NCBI RefSeq assembly: GCF_916618885.1
Contig: NZ_CAKAKH010000001.1
Coordinates: 558,001 to 622,000 of the forward strand
Reading direction: 5' to 3'
Length of the DNA stretch: 64,000 nucleotides
From: Marinilactibacillus sp. Marseille-P9653
GTDB taxonomy: Bacteria > Bacillota > Bacilli > Lactobacillales > Carnobacteriaceae_A
Part shown: in pieces, positions 17,839 to 28,110 of the stretch
How the letters are laid out: each line of letters starts with the position of its first letter
How positions within the stretch are numbered: the first letter of the stretch is position 1
Made by a program: the position numbers and the translations under genes
The notes under the pieces: model-generated
Told to the model about the DNA's origin: nothing
Database searches by the model: none
The model's input: the letters and a program-made list of their open reading frames with translations, nothing else

Positions 17839-17887
17839 GTGTACACTTAAGACTGAACATACGGTATAGTCTTAGGTGTACACTTTT
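17839..17887 (+). terminator. Terminator after murB
   Basis: AGTGTACAC(C)TTAAGACT-type stem (17839-17856) pairs with 17868-17883, followed by TTTTT. Confidence 0.85.
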
Positions 17888-17936
17888 TATCAAAAAAGAT
17901 TTCCATATGTACTAAATGGATTTGGAGGAATTATAG

Positions 17937-18851
17937 ATGAAAATTGGGGTAATCGGATTAGGCACCATCGCTCAAAAAGCTTATTTACCAGTTATGATGA
18001 CAGAGCACCAAACTGTGGAGTGGCATCTTTCTACTAGAAATCAAGACAAGCTAAAGGAAATAGGTGAAAAATACCGAATTCCTGCAGAACAGTTACATAC
18101 AAGTTGGGAAGATTTACTCGACATAGGTTTGGATGCCGTATTTATCCATACACCCACACCAACTCATGCTGAGATTATTGAAAAAATGATTGATAATGGC
18201 ATACATGTATTCGTCGATAAACCAATCAGTGCAGATCTTGAAGAAACAAAAGCATTGATTGAACGTTCTCGTAAAGCAAATGTGCTATTAACAGCTGGAT
18301 TTAATAGAAGATTTGCTCCAAGAGTAAAAGAACTCAAAGCAATTGAAGATAAAAATATGGTTTACTTCCAGAAGAACCAAGGGAATTATACAAAACACTC
18401 TTCTAGATATAGAATCTACGACATGATGATTCATCCTGTAGATACAGCACTCCATATGATTGATGAGCCTGTAAGAATGATCAATTCAGGCCTTGTAGGG
18501 TCAGATGATTTCTTTAAGCGTGCATGGGTCATTCTGGAAACTGATTCCACGCATATTATGGTCTCGATAAACGCTGAGTCAGGCGCTAGACTGGAAACGA
18601 TGGAAGTTCAAAGTCCAACGCAAACAGCGCGAGTAGAAAATCTTTCAGAGTGGACAAGATATGATGAAGAAAAAACAGTCAGCAGATCTTTTGGTGACTG
18701 GGATCACACCCTTTATAAAAGAGGATTTTCTTCTATGATCGAAGCTTTTCTTGAAGCCGTTCGTACGAATGGAGAAAATCCAGTATCGCTTGAGTCTTCT
18801 TTAGTTAGTCATGAAGTTTGCGAAACGATTTTAAGAAATGCCAATTTATAA
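17937..18851 (+). CDS. Gfo/Idh/MocA family oxidoreductase
   Basis: 304 residues. N-terminal Rossmann fold with KIGVIGLGTIAQKAY, the family EKP-like motif present as VDKPIS near residue 93, and a C-terminal alpha/beta substrate domain with the metal-free histidine region MIHPVDTALHMID. Such NAD(P)-dependent dehydrogenases act on sugars, inositols or similar compounds. The ATG at 17937 follows GGAGGAATT. Monocistronic between two terminators, inserted between murB and potABCD. Substrate unknown. Confidence 0.9.
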   Translation: MKIGVIGLGTIAQKAYLPVMMTEHQTVEWHLSTRNQDKLKEIGEKYRIPAEQLHTSWEDLLDIGLDAVFIHTPTPTHAEIIEKMIDNGIHVFVDKPISADLEETKALIERSRKANVLLTAGFNRRFAPRVKELKAIEDKNMVYFQKNQGNYTKHSSRYRIYDMMIHPVDTALHMIDEPVRMINSGLVGSDDFFKRAWVILETDSTHIMVSINAESGARLETMEVQSPTQTARVENLSEWTRYDEEKTVSRSFGDWDHTLYKRGFSSMIEAFLEAVRTNGENPVSLESSLVSHEVCETILRNANL

Positions 18852-18886
18852 GATAAAGTAAAAGAACTACAGAATAGATAGAATTG

Positions 18887-18914
18887 CGATCGTTCATTTT
18901 GAACGGTCGTTTTT
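18887..18914 (+). terminator. Terminator after Gfo/Idh/MocA gene
   Basis: CGATCGTTC pairs with GAACGGTCG (one G-U) and T5 follows. Confidence 0.8.
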
Positions 18915-18956
18915 CATCCAAAAAGAAGTAGGAAAGTATCATGAAATCGTAAAAGA

Positions 18957-18984
18957 TTGAACTTATGATAGGGCAAGCTATAAT
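18957..18984 (+). promoter_or_regulatory. potABCD promoter
   Basis: -35 TTGAAC (18957-18962), 16-base spacer, -10 TATAAT (18979-18984), 50 bases before the potA start. Confidence 0.65.
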
Positions 18985-19034
18985 AAAATAGGTTTCAATT
19001 GAATTGAGAAAAGATGTAAGGGGAGTGTAAGACT

Positions 19035-20189
19035 GTGACGGAAAAGACTATTATTTCGTTTAAAGATGTTCAAAAACAATATGATGAAAGTATGATACTA
19101 AAAGGTGTTTCATTCGATTTAGAAAAAGGAAAATTTTATACCTTGCTGGGTCCATCAGGGTGCGGTAAATCTACTATCTTGAATTTGATTGCTGGCTTCA
19201 CTCAAGCGACTTCAGGTTCGATTGTATTGGATGGTAAAAAAGTGAATGAATTGCCTCCAGATAAACGTAAAGTAAATACTGTTTTTCAGGATTATGCTCT
19301 ATTTCCTCATATGAATGTGTTTGACAATGTAGCGTTTGGATTGAAAATCAAAAAACTGCCTAAAAGTCAGATAAAAGAAAAAGTAACGGAAGCATTAAGA
19401 TCCGTTAGATTGACTGGTTTTGAGACGAGAGAAATCTCTGAAATGTCAGGCGGACAACGCCAGCGGGTAGCCATTGCAAGAGCCCTTGTAAACGAACCAG
19501 AGATTTTACTTTTAGATGAACCGTTGTCTGCTCTAGATTTAAAATTAAGAACAGAGATGCAGTATGAATTAAGAGAACTGCAGCAACGACTAGGCATTAC
19601 CTTTATTTTTGTGACGCATGATCAAGAAGAAGCATTGGCTATGAGTGACAAAATCTTTGTCATGAAAGAAGGCGAAATTGTTCAAAGTGGTACACCAATT
19701 GATATCTATGATGAACCACTTAATAATTATGTAGCTGATTTTATTGGTGAAAGCAATATTGTTGCCGGTAAGATGATTCAAGACTATAAAGTAGAATTCG
19801 CTGGGAAAGTTTTTGATTGTGTTGACGGTGGGATGCCAGAAAACGAAGAAATTGAAATTGTGATTAGACCAGAAGACCTTGTGGTTACAAGACCAGCTCT
19901 TGGAAATCTCAAAGTGATCGTTCAGTCTCAGCTATTTAGAGGTGTACACTATGAAATCATCGGAGAAGATCCAGAAGGAAACGAATGGATGGTTCATACG
20001 ACTCGTAAAGCAGAGGTTGGAGACGAAATTGGTTTGGCATTTGAGCCTAGAGATATCCATATTATGAGATTAGGAGAGACAGAAGAAGCGTTCAACCAGC
20101 GTTTAGCAGATTACGCCGTAAATAACGGGACGAGCGTACAAGAAGCGATCGAAAGTGAAAAAGGAGTGGAGCTGAATTATGACCTCTAA
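19035..20189 (+). CDS. potA: Spermidine/putrescine ABC transporter ATP-binding protein
   Basis: 384 residues. Walker [11 protein letters not shown]-loop [12 protein letters not shown], signature [14 protein letters not shown], Walker [13 protein letters not shown]-loop FVTHD, and a C-terminal TOBE regulatory domain from about 240. Energises polyamine import by PotBC. The start is a GTG at 19035 after AAGGGGAG. First gene of the potABCD operon; it overlaps potB by 11 bases. Confidence 0.96.
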   Translation: MTEKTIISFKDVQKQYDESMILKGVSFDLEKGKFYTLLGPSGCGKSTILNLIAGFTQATSGSIVLDGKKVNELPPDKRKVNTVFQDYALFPHMNVFDNVAFGLKIKKLPKSQIKEKVTEALRSVRLTGFETREISEMSGGQRQRVAIARALVNEPEILLLDEPLSALDLKLRTEMQYELRELQQRLGITFIFVTHDQEEALAMSDKIFVMKEGEIVQSGTPIDIYDEPLNNYVADFIGESNIVAGKMIQDYKVEFAGKVFDCVDGGMPENEEIEIVIRPEDLVVTRPALGNLKVIVQSQLFRGVHYEIIGEDPEGNEWMVHTTRKAEVGDEIGLAFEPRDIHIMRLGETEEAFNQRLADYAVNNGTSVQEAIESEKGVELNYDL

Positions 20190-20991
20190 ACAGAATAAAT
20201 GGCTCTTTTTTCCTTATTTTATCTGGATAGCATTGTTTGTATTTATCCCAGTAGGCTTACTTATTTATCAGTCATTTATTGGTTTGAATGGAACCTTTAC
20301 GATTTCGAATTTTGTCACTTACTTTACTTCAACAACTTATCTTAAAATGACGGCACAATCTTTTCTCTATGCATTTATTATTACCTTAATCACGCTTTGC
20401 ATCAGTTACCCGACAGCCTATTTTTTAACACAAACAAGACGAAAAGATTTATGGATGCTCTTATTGATTTTACCGACTTGGATCAATGTATTATTAAAGG
20501 CCTATGCTTTTATTGGCTTACTGAGTCAACAAGGGAGTGCGAATACGTTCTTTGACTGGATAGGGGTAGGACGTCAGCAACTGTTGTTTACGAATGCTAG
20601 TTTTCTTCTAGTGGCTACCTATATTGAGATTCCTTTTATGCTACTACCAATCTATAATGCGATTGAAGAGATTCATCCTTCTGTGATTCATGCAAGTAGA
20701 GATCTTGGAGCGAATACTTGGGAAACCTTTAAAAACGTTATTTTCCCGTTATCCCTCTCAGGTGTCCGAAGTGGAATACAAGTTGTCTTTATCCCGTCTC
20801 TTTCACTATTTATGCTGACTAGGTTGATTGGTGGAAACCGGGTGATTACTTTAGGTACAGCAATTGAACAACACTTCTTAGTGACACAAAACTGGGGGAT
20901 GGGATCAACGATTGGGATTGTTCTGATCGTATTGATGATTCTAACGATGGTCCTTACTTCAGGACGTAAGAAAGGAGTCCGTAAATCATGA
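20179..20991 (+). CDS. potB: Spermidine/putrescine ABC transporter permease
   Basis: 270 residues with six predicted membrane spans and the permease coupling motif [22 protein letters not shown] (EAA loop) in the second half. Pairs with PotC to form the membrane channel. Starts inside potA and ends in an ATGA overlap with potC, so translation is tightly coupled. Confidence 0.95.
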   Translation: MTSKQNKWLFFPYFIWIALFVFIPVGLLIYQSFIGLNGTFTISNFVTYFTSTTYLKMTAQSFLYAFIITLITLCISYPTAYFLTQTRRKDLWMLLLILPTWINVLLKAYAFIGLLSQQGSANTFFDWIGVGRQQLLFTNASFLLVATYIEIPFMLLPIYNAIEEIHPSVIHASRDLGANTWETFKNVIFPLSLSGVRSGIQVVFIPSLSLFMLTRLIGGNRVITLGTAIEQHFLVTQNWGMGSTIGIVLIVLMILTMVLTSGRKKGVRKS

Positions 20992-21833
20992 TCAAGTCTA
21001 AATTTAGTTGGGCAAATATGTATCTAATTTTTATCTTTGTTTTGTTATATGTTCCAATTTTATATTTGATATATTATTCTTTCAACCAAGCGGGAACAAT
21101 GAATGAATTTACGGGGTTTACAACGGAACATTATGAAGCGTTAGCGGGAGATACGAGACTAATTCGTATTGTGCTAGATACATTCAGAGTCGCTTTGCTC
21201 TCTTCCTTGCTGGCAACCATTATCGGTACTTTAGGGGCGATTGGAATCTTTTTTGTTAGACAAAGAAGAACACAGTCGACCATACTTGGTCTGAATAACG
21301 TTCTACTTGTGTCACCGGATGTTATTATTGGCGCAAGTTTCTTGCTTTTATTTACGATGGCTGGTTTTCGCTTAGGGTTTTATTCTGTATTGTTTTCACA
21401 TATCGCATTCAGTATTCCAATTGTTGTTTTAATGGTCTTACCTAAATTGCAGGAAATGAATACAAATATGATTACTGCAGCAAAAGATCTAGGAGCAAAC
21501 AACTGGCAAGTGCTGAAAAGTGTCATTATTCCGAGCATTAAACCAGGCATACTTGCTGGATATTTTATGGCTTTCACTTATTCTATCGATGATTTCGCTG
21601 TTACGTTTTTTGTAACCGGAAATGGCTTTGCAACTTTGTCTGTTGAAATTTATTCAAGAGCTCGACAAGGAATCAGTCTAGAGATCAACGCATTGAGTAC
21701 GATTCTATTCATCGTTGCTCTAGGACTAGTCAGTGGATACTACTTTGTTCAACAGCAACAGCAACAGCGTAACCGCAAACGTAAACTAACCGATATCGAT
21801 CCAACGAATCATCAGAAGGCGGTGACACCTTAA
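20988..21833 (+). CDS. potC: Spermidine/putrescine ABC transporter permease
   Basis: 281 residues, six membrane spans, EAA loop TAAKDLGANNWQVLKSVIIP near residue 165. The cytoplasmic C-terminus is unusually basic and glutamine-rich (QQQQQQ followed by RNRKRK). Four-base overlap with potB and one-base overlap with potD. Confidence 0.95.
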   Translation: MIKSKFSWANMYLIFIFVLLYVPILYLIYYSFNQAGTMNEFTGFTTEHYEALAGDTRLIRIVLDTFRVALLSSLLATIIGTLGAIGIFFVRQRRTQSTILGLNNVLLVSPDVIIGASFLLLFTMAGFRLGFYSVLFSHIAFSIPIVVLMVLPKLQEMNTNMITAAKDLGANNWQVLKSVIIPSIKPGILAGYFMAFTYSIDDFAVTFFVTGNGFATLSVEIYSRARQGISLEINALSTILFIVALGLVSGYYFVQQQQQQRNRKRKLTDIDPTNHQKAVTP

Positions 21834-22903
21834 TGAAACAGTTAATTCAATTAGCTTTAGCTGTATTGGGGATAACGGGCATACTCTATTTGGGTAGTTT
21901 TTTCATCGAACATTCCCAAGGTGCAAGTGGAGCAGATACGCTAAATATCTTTAACTGGGGAGATTATATCGATCCAGAATTGCTTGAACAGTTTGAAGAA
22001 GAATCGGGTTACCGAGTGGTTTATGAAACCTTTGACTCCAATGAGTCGATGTATACAAAAGTTCAGCAAGGCGGAACAGCGTATGACCTGACGATTCCAA
22101 GTGAATATATGATCGAAAGAATGATTGAAGAAGATCTCGTTTTACCAATGGACCATTCCAAAATTACTGGTTTAGAAAATATTGATTCAGAATTTCTCAA
22201 TCAGCCATTCGATCCTAATAATCAGTTTTCAATTCCTTACTTCTGGGGAACTTTGGGGATTGTTTATAATGAACAAATGGTGGATGAAGAAGATATTACT
22301 TCTTGGAGTGATTTATGGAATCCTGAATTCAGAGAAAGTATTTTGTTTATTGACGGGGCGCGAGAAGTTATTGGAATTGGCTTACAGACTCAAGGTTATT
22401 CATTGAATTCGAAAAATGATGAAGAATTGAATGAAGCCTTTGAATTGCTTCGTGGTCTTGCGCCAAATGCTAAGGCGTTAGTTGCAGATGAAATCAAAAT
22501 GTATATGATTCAAGAAGAAGCGCCCGTTGCGGTGACGTTTTCTGGAGAAGCGGCTGATATGATGTGGGAAAATGAATCGTTACATTACATTCTACCTGAA
22601 GAAGGATCCAACTTATGGTTTGACAATATGGTGATTCCTAAGACAGCGCAAAATACAGAAGCGGCTTATGCCTTTATTAATTTTATGTTGCAGCCAGAAG
22701 TTGCTGCTCAGAATGCTGATTATATTGGGTACAGTACGCCAAATAAAGCAGCCATGGATTTGCTTCCGGAAGAAACAACGGAAGACGAGCAATTTTATCC
22801 ATCTGCTGAAACCATTGAAAAATTAGAAGTGTACGAAAATCTTGGACCTGAATACATTGAAAAATATAATGACTTGTTCCTGGAATTCAAAATGCTTAGA
22901 TAA
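21833..22903 (+). CDS. potD: Spermidine/putrescine-binding protein
   Basis: 356 residues. Extracellular solute-binding protein; the mature part starts NIFNWGDYIDPELL, a hallmark of PotD, with YETFDSNESMYTKVQQGG and SIPYFWGTLGIVYN conserved. The N-terminal hydrophobic segment (residues 5-24) has no cysteine and thus no lipobox, so the protein is probably held by an uncleaved signal anchor; streptococcal PotD is built the same way. Last gene of the operon; TAATG junction with potC. Confidence 0.95.
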   Translation: MKQLIQLALAVLGITGILYLGSFFIEHSQGASGADTLNIFNWGDYIDPELLEQFEEESGYRVVYETFDSNESMYTKVQQGGTAYDLTIPSEYMIERMIEEDLVLPMDHSKITGLENIDSEFLNQPFDPNNQFSIPYFWGTLGIVYNEQMVDEEDITSWSDLWNPEFRESILFIDGAREVIGIGLQTQGYSLNSKNDEELNEAFELLRGLAPNAKALVADEIKMYMIQEEAPVAVTFSGEAADMMWENESLHYILPEEGSNLWFDNMVIPKTAQNTEAAYAFINFMLQPEVAAQNADYIGYSTPNKAAMDLLPEETTEDEQFYPSAETIEKLEVYENLGPEYIEKYNDLFLEFKMLR

Positions 22904-22904
22904 T

Positions 22905-22934
22905 AAAAAGGAGCTGCTGATGCAGCTCCTTTTT
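22905..22934 (+). terminator. Terminator of potABCD
   Basis: AAAAAGGAGCTGC pairs with GCAGCTCCTTTTT across a four-base loop. Confidence 0.95.
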
Positions 22935-22995
22935 ATGTTACAATACAGTTGAAAATGATAGCGGTACATAAACTATATCTGGAAGGGAAATGGGT

Positions 22996-23676
22996 ATGAA
23001 TCTAAAAAAGTTAGTAGGATATAAAGCGGCAGAATTTATTGAAGACGGCATGACGGTTGGTCTTGGAACAGGATCAACGGCTTATTACATGGTAGAAGCC
23101 CTTGGTAAAAGAGTGAACGAAGAAGGATTAAACATCGTTGGTGTAACGACATCTATTCGAACAACAGCGCAAGCAGCTGATTTGAATATTCCGTTAAAAA
23201 GTATAGATGATGTTGAAAAAATTGATATAACCATTGATGGAGCAGATGAAATTTCAAATACTTATCAAGGCATTAAAGGTGGCGGAGCGGCTCACTTATT
23301 TGAAAAAACAGTGGCCAACCTTTCAGATAAAAATATCTGGATCGTAGATGAAAGCAAACTAGTAGAAGAGCTTGGTGCTTTTCCATTACCAGTAGAAGTG
23401 GTTCATTTTGGTTCTGGACAATTGTTCAAGAAGTTTGATCAAAAAGGCTACAAACCTTCTTGGAGACTAGACGAAGAAGGTGAAAAATTAGTCACGGATT
23501 CAGGTAACTTGATTATTGATCTTCATATGGAAATCATTAAGGATCCTGAATCATTAGCGACTTGGTTGGATTCTTTAACAGGTGTAGTGGAGCATGGATT
23601 GTTTTTGAATTGTGTCGACACGATCATCGTAGGGACACAAGAAGGTGCAATTGTAGAACAAGTTGATAGAGGATAA
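22996..23676 (+). CDS. rpiA: Ribose-5-phosphate isomerase A
   Basis: 226 residues from the ATG at 22996, eight bases after GGAAGGG; an ATG at 22990 is too close to that site. Interconverts ribose-5-phosphate and ribulose-5-phosphate. Motifs: [15 protein letters not shown] (phosphate loop), TIDGADEI with the catalytic region, [12 protein letters not shown] and [11 protein letters not shown]. Single-gene unit between terminators. A pyrimidine nucleoside phosphorylase gene at 33 kb would feed the same pentose pool. Confidence 0.96.
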   Translation: MNLKKLVGYKAAEFIEDGMTVGLGTGSTAYYMVEALGKRVNEEGLNIVGVTTSIRTTAQAADLNIPLKSIDDVEKIDITIDGADEISNTYQGIKGGGAAHLFEKTVANLSDKNIWIVDESKLVEELGAFPLPVEVVHFGSGQLFKKFDQKGYKPSWRLDEEGEKLVTDSGNLIIDLHMEIIKDPESLATWLDSLTGVVEHGLFLNCVDTIIVGTQEGAIVEQVDRG

Positions 23677-23680
23677 AATT

Positions 23681-23725
23681 AAAACGATCAGACTCTACTA
23701 GATATAGTAGAATCTGATCGTTTTA
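23681..23725. terminator. Bidirectional terminator
   Basis: AAAACGATCAGA pairs with TCTGATCGTTTT, with inner pairs CTACTA/TAGTAG; convergent genes rpiA and tdh end on either side. Confidence 0.92.
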
Positions 23726-23742
23726 TTAAAATAAAAAAAAAG

Positions 23743-24696
23743 TTAAGATAGTGATTTTTCTTTTAGTTTTTCTAGCATATCTGCTGTCATTCTTTCAAGA
23801 GAATATTCAGGGCTGAAATTCCATTCTTTACGAGCTTGTATCGTATCGATTGAATTCGGCCATGACTCCGCAATCGTCTGACGAATGGGATCGACTTCAA
23901 AATCTAGAGTAAACTCTGGTATATGAGCTCGAATCGCTTTTTCAAAGTCTTCTGGACATACACTCATTGCACTAACGTTGAATGCGTTACGGTGAATGAG
24001 GTTCTCTGAAGGTACTTCCATTAGACGAATAATAGCGTCTACCGCATCCGGCATGTACATCATATCCATATAGGTACCTTTGTCGATAAAAGAGGTGTAG
24101 GCTTGTTTTTTCAATGCTTCGTAGTAAATATCTACTGCATAATCAGTCGTTCCACCACCTGGTAGTGCTTCGTAAGAAATGAGTCCAGGGAAACGGACGC
24201 TTCTCGTATCTACTCCGAATTTCTGGAAGTAATAATCACAAAGCAATTCTCCACTTACCTTCGTTACCCCATACATAGTCGTTGGACGTTGTAAGGTTAC
24301 TTGTGGTGTCTGTACTTTAGGGGTTTGAGGTCCAAAAGCACCGATTGAACTAGGCGTGAAGAATTTCAAATCATGAATACGCGCTACTTCTAGTGCGTTC
24401 ATTAATCCACCCATATTCAATTCCCAGGCTAACTGAGGCTTTTCTTCCGCTACCGCAGACAGCAAAGCTGCTAGATGAATAATTGTATCAATTTGATATT
24501 TTTCGACTAATTGCTCTATAGCTAATTGATCCGTTACATCTAGATATTCGAAAATGCCATTTTCGACAACAGTAGAGTTTTCTGGTCTTTGAATATCTGT
24601 TGCGATAACGTGATTTACTCCAAATTTCTCTCTCAAGCGAGCTGTCAGAGCAGTTCCGATCTGTCCCAGTGCGCCAGTAATTAAGATGGTTTCCAA
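23743..24696 (-). CDS. tdh: L-threonine 3-dehydrogenase, SDR (epimerase-like) type
   Basis: 317 residues from a TTG at 24696 (METILITGALGQIG), with GGAGGAAA upstream. Extended SDR fold: glycine-rich GALGQIG, TMYGVTK with the Tyr-Lys pair, and the C-terminal motif NSIDTIQARKEWNFSPEY. Relatives oxidise L-threonine to 2-amino-3-ketobutyrate with NAD+. The kbl gene directly upstream supplies the next step, which supports the assignment over a generic sugar epimerase. Confidence 0.9.
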   Translation of the reverse strand: METILITGALGQIGTALTARLREKFGVNHVIATDIQRPENSTVVENGIFEYLDVTDQLAIEQLVEKYQIDTIIHLAALLSAVAEEKPQLAWELNMGGLMNALEVARIHDLKFFTPSSIGAFGPQTPKVQTPQVTLQRPTTMYGVTKVSGELLCDYYFQKFGVDTRSVRFPGLISYEALPGGGTTDYAVDIYYEALKKQAYTSFIDKGTYMDMMYMPDAVDAIIRLMEVPSENLIHRNAFNVSAMSVCPEDFEKAIRAHIPEFTLDFEVDPIRQTIAESWPNSIDTIQARKEWNFSPEYSLERMTADMLEKLKEKSLS

Positions 24697-24742
24697 GTTT
24701 CTTTCCTCCAGTAATGATTCAATCATATCGTTTACTCCAAAA

Positions 24743-24814
24743 GAAAAAGCAGTGGACTGAGTTATACGCTCAAATACTCTTAATAGGAACTCACTCTAGT
24801 TAACTGCTTTTTAT
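24743..24814 (-). promoter_or_regulatory. Intercistronic hairpin/attenuator between kbl and tdh
   Basis: On the minus strand AAAAAGCAGT and AACTCA-type segments pair over about 70 bases: AAAAAGCAGTT...GAGTGAGTT with AACTCAGTCCACTGCTTTTT. It ends in a T5 run, so it may be a terminator with partial readthrough or a processing hairpin that sets the kbl:tdh ratio. Confidence 0.55.
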
Positions 24815-24821
24815 AAAAGAC

Positions 24822-26012
24822 TTATATAACGTTTAATTCGTTTCCGACTTTTTCATAAATCGAAAGGACTTTATCTAACTGCTCTTTAGTATGTGCCGAG
24901 CTTGGCATATTTCTAACACGTCCAGTACCTCTTGGAACAGTAGGGAAGACGATAGATTTAGCATAAACGCCTTCTTCTGTTAATCGTTTTGAAAATGTCT
25001 GAGTCAGTTTTTCATCACCAATAATACAAGGGGTGATTGGTGTTTCAGAATTTCCGATGTTGAAGCCTAATGCATCCAGTCCAGCTTTCAGGTAACGACC
25101 ATTTTCCCATAGACGGTCGTGTTCTGTTGTTGAAGCAGACATGATATCGATTGCTTCAATACAGGCAGCTGCAGCACCAGGTGTTAGTGAAGTAGAAAAT
25201 AAGAACGGACGGGCACGTACTTTTAGCCAGTCGATCAAATTCTGAGTTCCTGCCACGTAACCACCAACAACACCAACAGCTTTAGAAAGTGTGCCCATCT
25301 GGAAATCGATTTTGTCTTGTAGTCCGAAATGCTTAACTGTTCCGGCACCTTTGCCCATAACACCTGAACCGTGAGCATCATCTACATAAGTGATTAAATC
25401 AAATTCTTCAGCGATTTTGACAATATCCGGTAAGTTGGCTACATCTCCATCCATTGAGAAGACACCGTCCGTAATATACATCACTTTATCATATTGGCCA
25501 CTTTCAGTAGCTTCTTTTGCTTTAGCACGTAAGTCTTCCATATCTTGGTGTTTGACTCGAATCACTTTAGCACCAGACAAACGACAACCATCAATAATAG
25601 AAGCGTGATTTAATTCATCCGATAAAATCGCATCTTTTTTGTTCATAACTGCTGAAATAGCTCCCATGTTACAGTTAAAACCTGACTGGAAAGCAACAGC
25701 TGCTTCGGTCTGCTTGAAATCAGCAATTTTAGCTTCAAGTTCATCATGAATACTTTGTGTCCCATTAATTGAACGAACTGCACCTGCCCCTACGCCATAT
25801 TGATCAGTAGCGGCGTTCGCTTTTGCTTTCAATCGTTCATCATTAGAAAACCCAAGGTAATTGTTTGAAGACATATTGATCAGTTGCTTTCCTCTGACCG
25901 TAATTTCTGCTCCATTTGGACCTTCTAGCGTATCGATTTCATTATATAATCCCATTTCTTTCAATTCGTTTAGATTACTTTCCAAAAATTGGTTCAATGT
26001 TTTACTAGTCAT
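24822..26012 (-). CDS. kbl: Glycine C-acetyltransferase (2-amino-3-ketobutyrate CoA ligase)
   Basis: 396 residues, alpha-oxoamine synthase family, PLP enzyme with Lys244 in [26 protein letters not shown] carries the PLP-contacting Asp and His. It splits 2-amino-3-ketobutyrate with CoA into glycine and acetyl-CoA, completing threonine degradation with tdh. The ATG at 26012 follows GGAGAGATTAG on the minus strand. A promoter (TTCAAA, 17 bases, TATAAT at 26121-26093) and a leader hairpin lie upstream. Confidence 0.94.
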   Translation of the reverse strand: MTSKTLNQFLESNLNELKEMGLYNEIDTLEGPNGAEITVRGKQLINMSSNNYLGFSNDERLKAKANAATDQYGVGAGAVRSINGTQSIHDELEAKIADFKQTEAAVAFQSGFNCNMGAISAVMNKKDAILSDELNHASIIDGCRLSGAKVIRVKHQDMEDLRAKAKEATESGQYDKVMYITDGVFSMDGDVANLPDIVKIAEEFDLITYVDDAHGSGVMGKGAGTVKHFGLQDKIDFQMGTLSKAVGVVGGYVAGTQNLIDWLKVRARPFLFSTSLTPGAAAACIEAIDIMSASTTEHDRLWENGRYLKAGLDALGFNIGNSETPITPCIIGDEKLTQTFSKRLTEEGVYAKSIVFPTVPRGTGRVRNMPSSAHTKEQLDKVLSIYEKVGNELNVI

Positions 26013-26316
26013 CTAATCTCTCCCTATATAGTTGCTCATTACAGATAGAACCGCTATTAGATAAGCAAAACAGCGGTCTATCACACCTTTTTATTATAAC
26101 ATGTAATACAAGGCGTTTGAAAGGAATGAAAGAGTGAAGTCGATTTAAACGAACAAAAAATGAACAATTTCTTAAAAATATCAAAATAGTGAGAGAGAAA
26201 TGTAAAAATTAAAATAACCTGTTGTAATTATGATAGAAAGCTGATAAAGTATTCCAAGTAATCTAAATTATAATTTATTATTCAAATTAGTTATATATTT
26301 TGGGAGGAAACAACAG
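26013..26316. other. Divergent intergenic region kbl/oppA
   Basis: It holds the kbl promoter on the minus strand (-35 TTCAAA 26121-26116, -10 TATAAT 26098-26093) and a leader hairpin (ATAGAACCGCT pairing with AGCGGTCTAT, 26044-26081). On the plus side there is a TATAAT at 26269-26274 without a clear -35. A-rich and otherwise empty; no gene seen. Confidence 0.5.
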
Positions 26317-27996
26317 ATGAAGAACAGCAAACTAGCACGTACTCTAGGATTAACATTAACAAGTGCTTTATTATTAGCAGCTTGTGGTAATGGTGGAAAC
26401 GACTCTGCCGGAGAATCAAGTTCAGAAGGATCAGAAGGATCAAACGATGAGCAAGTTCTACATTTGATTGAAACAGCTGAAATCCCTTCAATGGATTCTA
26501 CTACTTCTACAGACTCAGTAAGTAATAACGTACTGAATAACGTAAACGAAGGCCTTTATCGTCAAGGACCTGAAAATGACCTACAATTAGGTATGGCAGC
26601 AGAAGAGCCAACTGTAAGCGAAGATGGCTTAACATATACATTTAAAATCAGAGAAGATGCAACTTGGTCAAACGGCGAACCCGTAACAGCAAATGACTTT
26701 GTCTATGCTTGGCAACGTCTAGCAAATCCTGAAACAGCAGCAGAATATGCATACATGATCGATGGGGTTGTAACAAACGCTTCAGAAATCCTTACTGGAG
26801 AAATGGATCCTTCAGAACTTGGTGCTACTGCTGAAGATGAAACAACTTTTGTAGTTGAACTAGCAAAACCAGTTCCTTACTTTAAAGATCTATTGACACT
26901 ATCAATGTTCTTCCCACTTAACGAAGAATATGTAACTGAACAAGGAAATGACTACGCAACAAACAGTGATACGATTCTTTATAACGGACCATTTGAGTTA
27001 ACTGACTGGGATGGCGCTGGGCTTAGCTGGTCATTAGAGAAAAATGAAGATTACTGGGATGCAGATGTTGTAAAACTTGATCGTATCGATGTAGATGCCG
27101 TTAAAGAAACTTCAACAGCATTGAACTTATACAATGCCGGTGAAGCAGACCGTATGATCCTTACTGGAGAGTATGTTCAAACAAAACAAGGTGCTCCTGA
27201 TTTACTATCACAAGCGACGTCTTCTGTATTCTACTTCAAGTTCAACCAAGAACGTAATGGAGAAGAAACACCATTAGCAAATGAAAACATCCGTAAAGCT
27301 ATTGCAATGGCATTCGACAAACAAAGCTTCTCTGATACAGTTTTACAAAATGGATCTCTTCCAGCAAATGGTTTAGTACCTGCCGAATTAGCAGTTGGAC
27401 CAGCTTCTAACGAAGATTTCCGTGCTGAAAATGGAGATTTGCTTTCTTTCGACGCTGAACAAGCTGTTGAGTATTTTGAAACAGGTCTTGATGAATTAGG
27501 TGTAGATTCACTAACACTTGAAATGCTTGGAGATGACACTGAAAACTCTAAACGTTCATTAGAATTCATGCAATCACAATTACAATCAAACTTACCAAAC
27601 TTAACAATCAACTTGAGAAACGTACCATTCAAAGTTCGTCTGGATGCTAACTCAAAACAAGATTACGATATTCAACTAGCTGGATGGGGAGCAGATTATG
27701 CTGATCCAATCAACTTCTTGGAATTGTTTGAAACAGAAAACGGAAACAACAAATCTGGATTCAGTAACCCTGAATACGATGCTTTAATTGAAAGAGCACA
27801 AAACGATGCAAGTGATTTAGAAGGCCGTTGGGAAGCTATGCTAGAAGCGGAACAAATCTTACTAGACTCTGCTGGTATCGCACCAATTTATCAACGTGCG
27901 TATGCAGTTCTTGAAAAAGATTACGTTCAAGACCTAGTTCATCACCTAACAGGTGCGGATTACTCATACAAATGGGCTTATATCGAAGGTAAATAA
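26317..27996 (+). CDS. oppA: Oligopeptide ABC transporter substrate-binding lipoprotein
   Basis: 559 residues. Signal peptide with lipobox LLAAC (Cys23), a Gly/Ser/Glu-rich linker, then the SBP family 5 fold (EGLYRQGPENDLQLGMAAEEPTVS start, YTFKIREDATWSNGEPVTANDFVYAW). Captures extracellular peptides for OppBCDF. The ATG at 26317 follows TGGGAGGAAAC. It has its own terminator and is separated from oppB by a minus-strand gene, so it is transcribed on its own, as is common where the binding protein is needed in excess. Confidence 0.95.
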   Translation: MKNSKLARTLGLTLTSALLLAACGNGGNDSAGESSSEGSEGSNDEQVLHLIETAEIPSMDSTTSTDSVSNNVLNNVNEGLYRQGPENDLQLGMAAEEPTVSEDGLTYTFKIREDATWSNGEPVTANDFVYAWQRLANPETAAEYAYMIDGVVTNASEILTGEMDPSELGATAEDETTFVVELAKPVPYFKDLLTLSMFFPLNEEYVTEQGNDYATNSDTILYNGPFELTDWDGAGLSWSLEKNEDYWDADVVKLDRIDVDAVKETSTALNLYNAGEADRMILTGEYVQTKQGAPDLLSQATSSVFYFKFNQERNGEETPLANENIRKAIAMAFDKQSFSDTVLQNGSLPANGLVPAELAVGPASNEDFRAENGDLLSFDAEQAVEYFETGLDELGVDSLTLEMLGDDTENSKRSLEFMQSQLQSNLPNLTINLRNVPFKVRLDANSKQDYDIQLAGWGADYADPINFLELFETENGNNKSGFSNPEYDALIERAQNDASDLEGRWEAMLEAEQILLDSAGIAPIYQRAYAVLEKDYVQDLVHHLTGADYSYKWAYIEGK

Positions 27997-28027
27997 TCTT
28001 TCGAAAAGCATCTAAGATTAAAGGCTA

Positions 28028-28058
28028 CAAAAAAAGAGTGGATATCCACTCTTTTTTT
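28028..28058. terminator. Bidirectional terminator after oppA
   Basis: Perfect palindrome A7-GAGTGGATATCCACTC-T7, between the convergent oppA and DUF3899 genes. Confidence 0.93.
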
Positions 28059-28110
28059 AAGCCCTATAATATAATTATGCATAAAAAGCACCATCATTTT
28101 TATACGTATT

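Noticed and set aside
21755-21785. Glutamine-codon repeat in potC as a variable tandem repeat
   Set aside because: Only six CAA/CAG codons; ordinary permease tail.
21833-21910. PotD defective for lacking a lipobox
   Set aside because: Streptococcal PotD proteins also use a Cys-free N-terminal anchor, so this is normal for the group.
24722-24821. T-box or glycine riboswitch between kbl and tdh
   Set aside because: No T-box sequence or tandem glycine aptamer; only a hairpin with a T-run.
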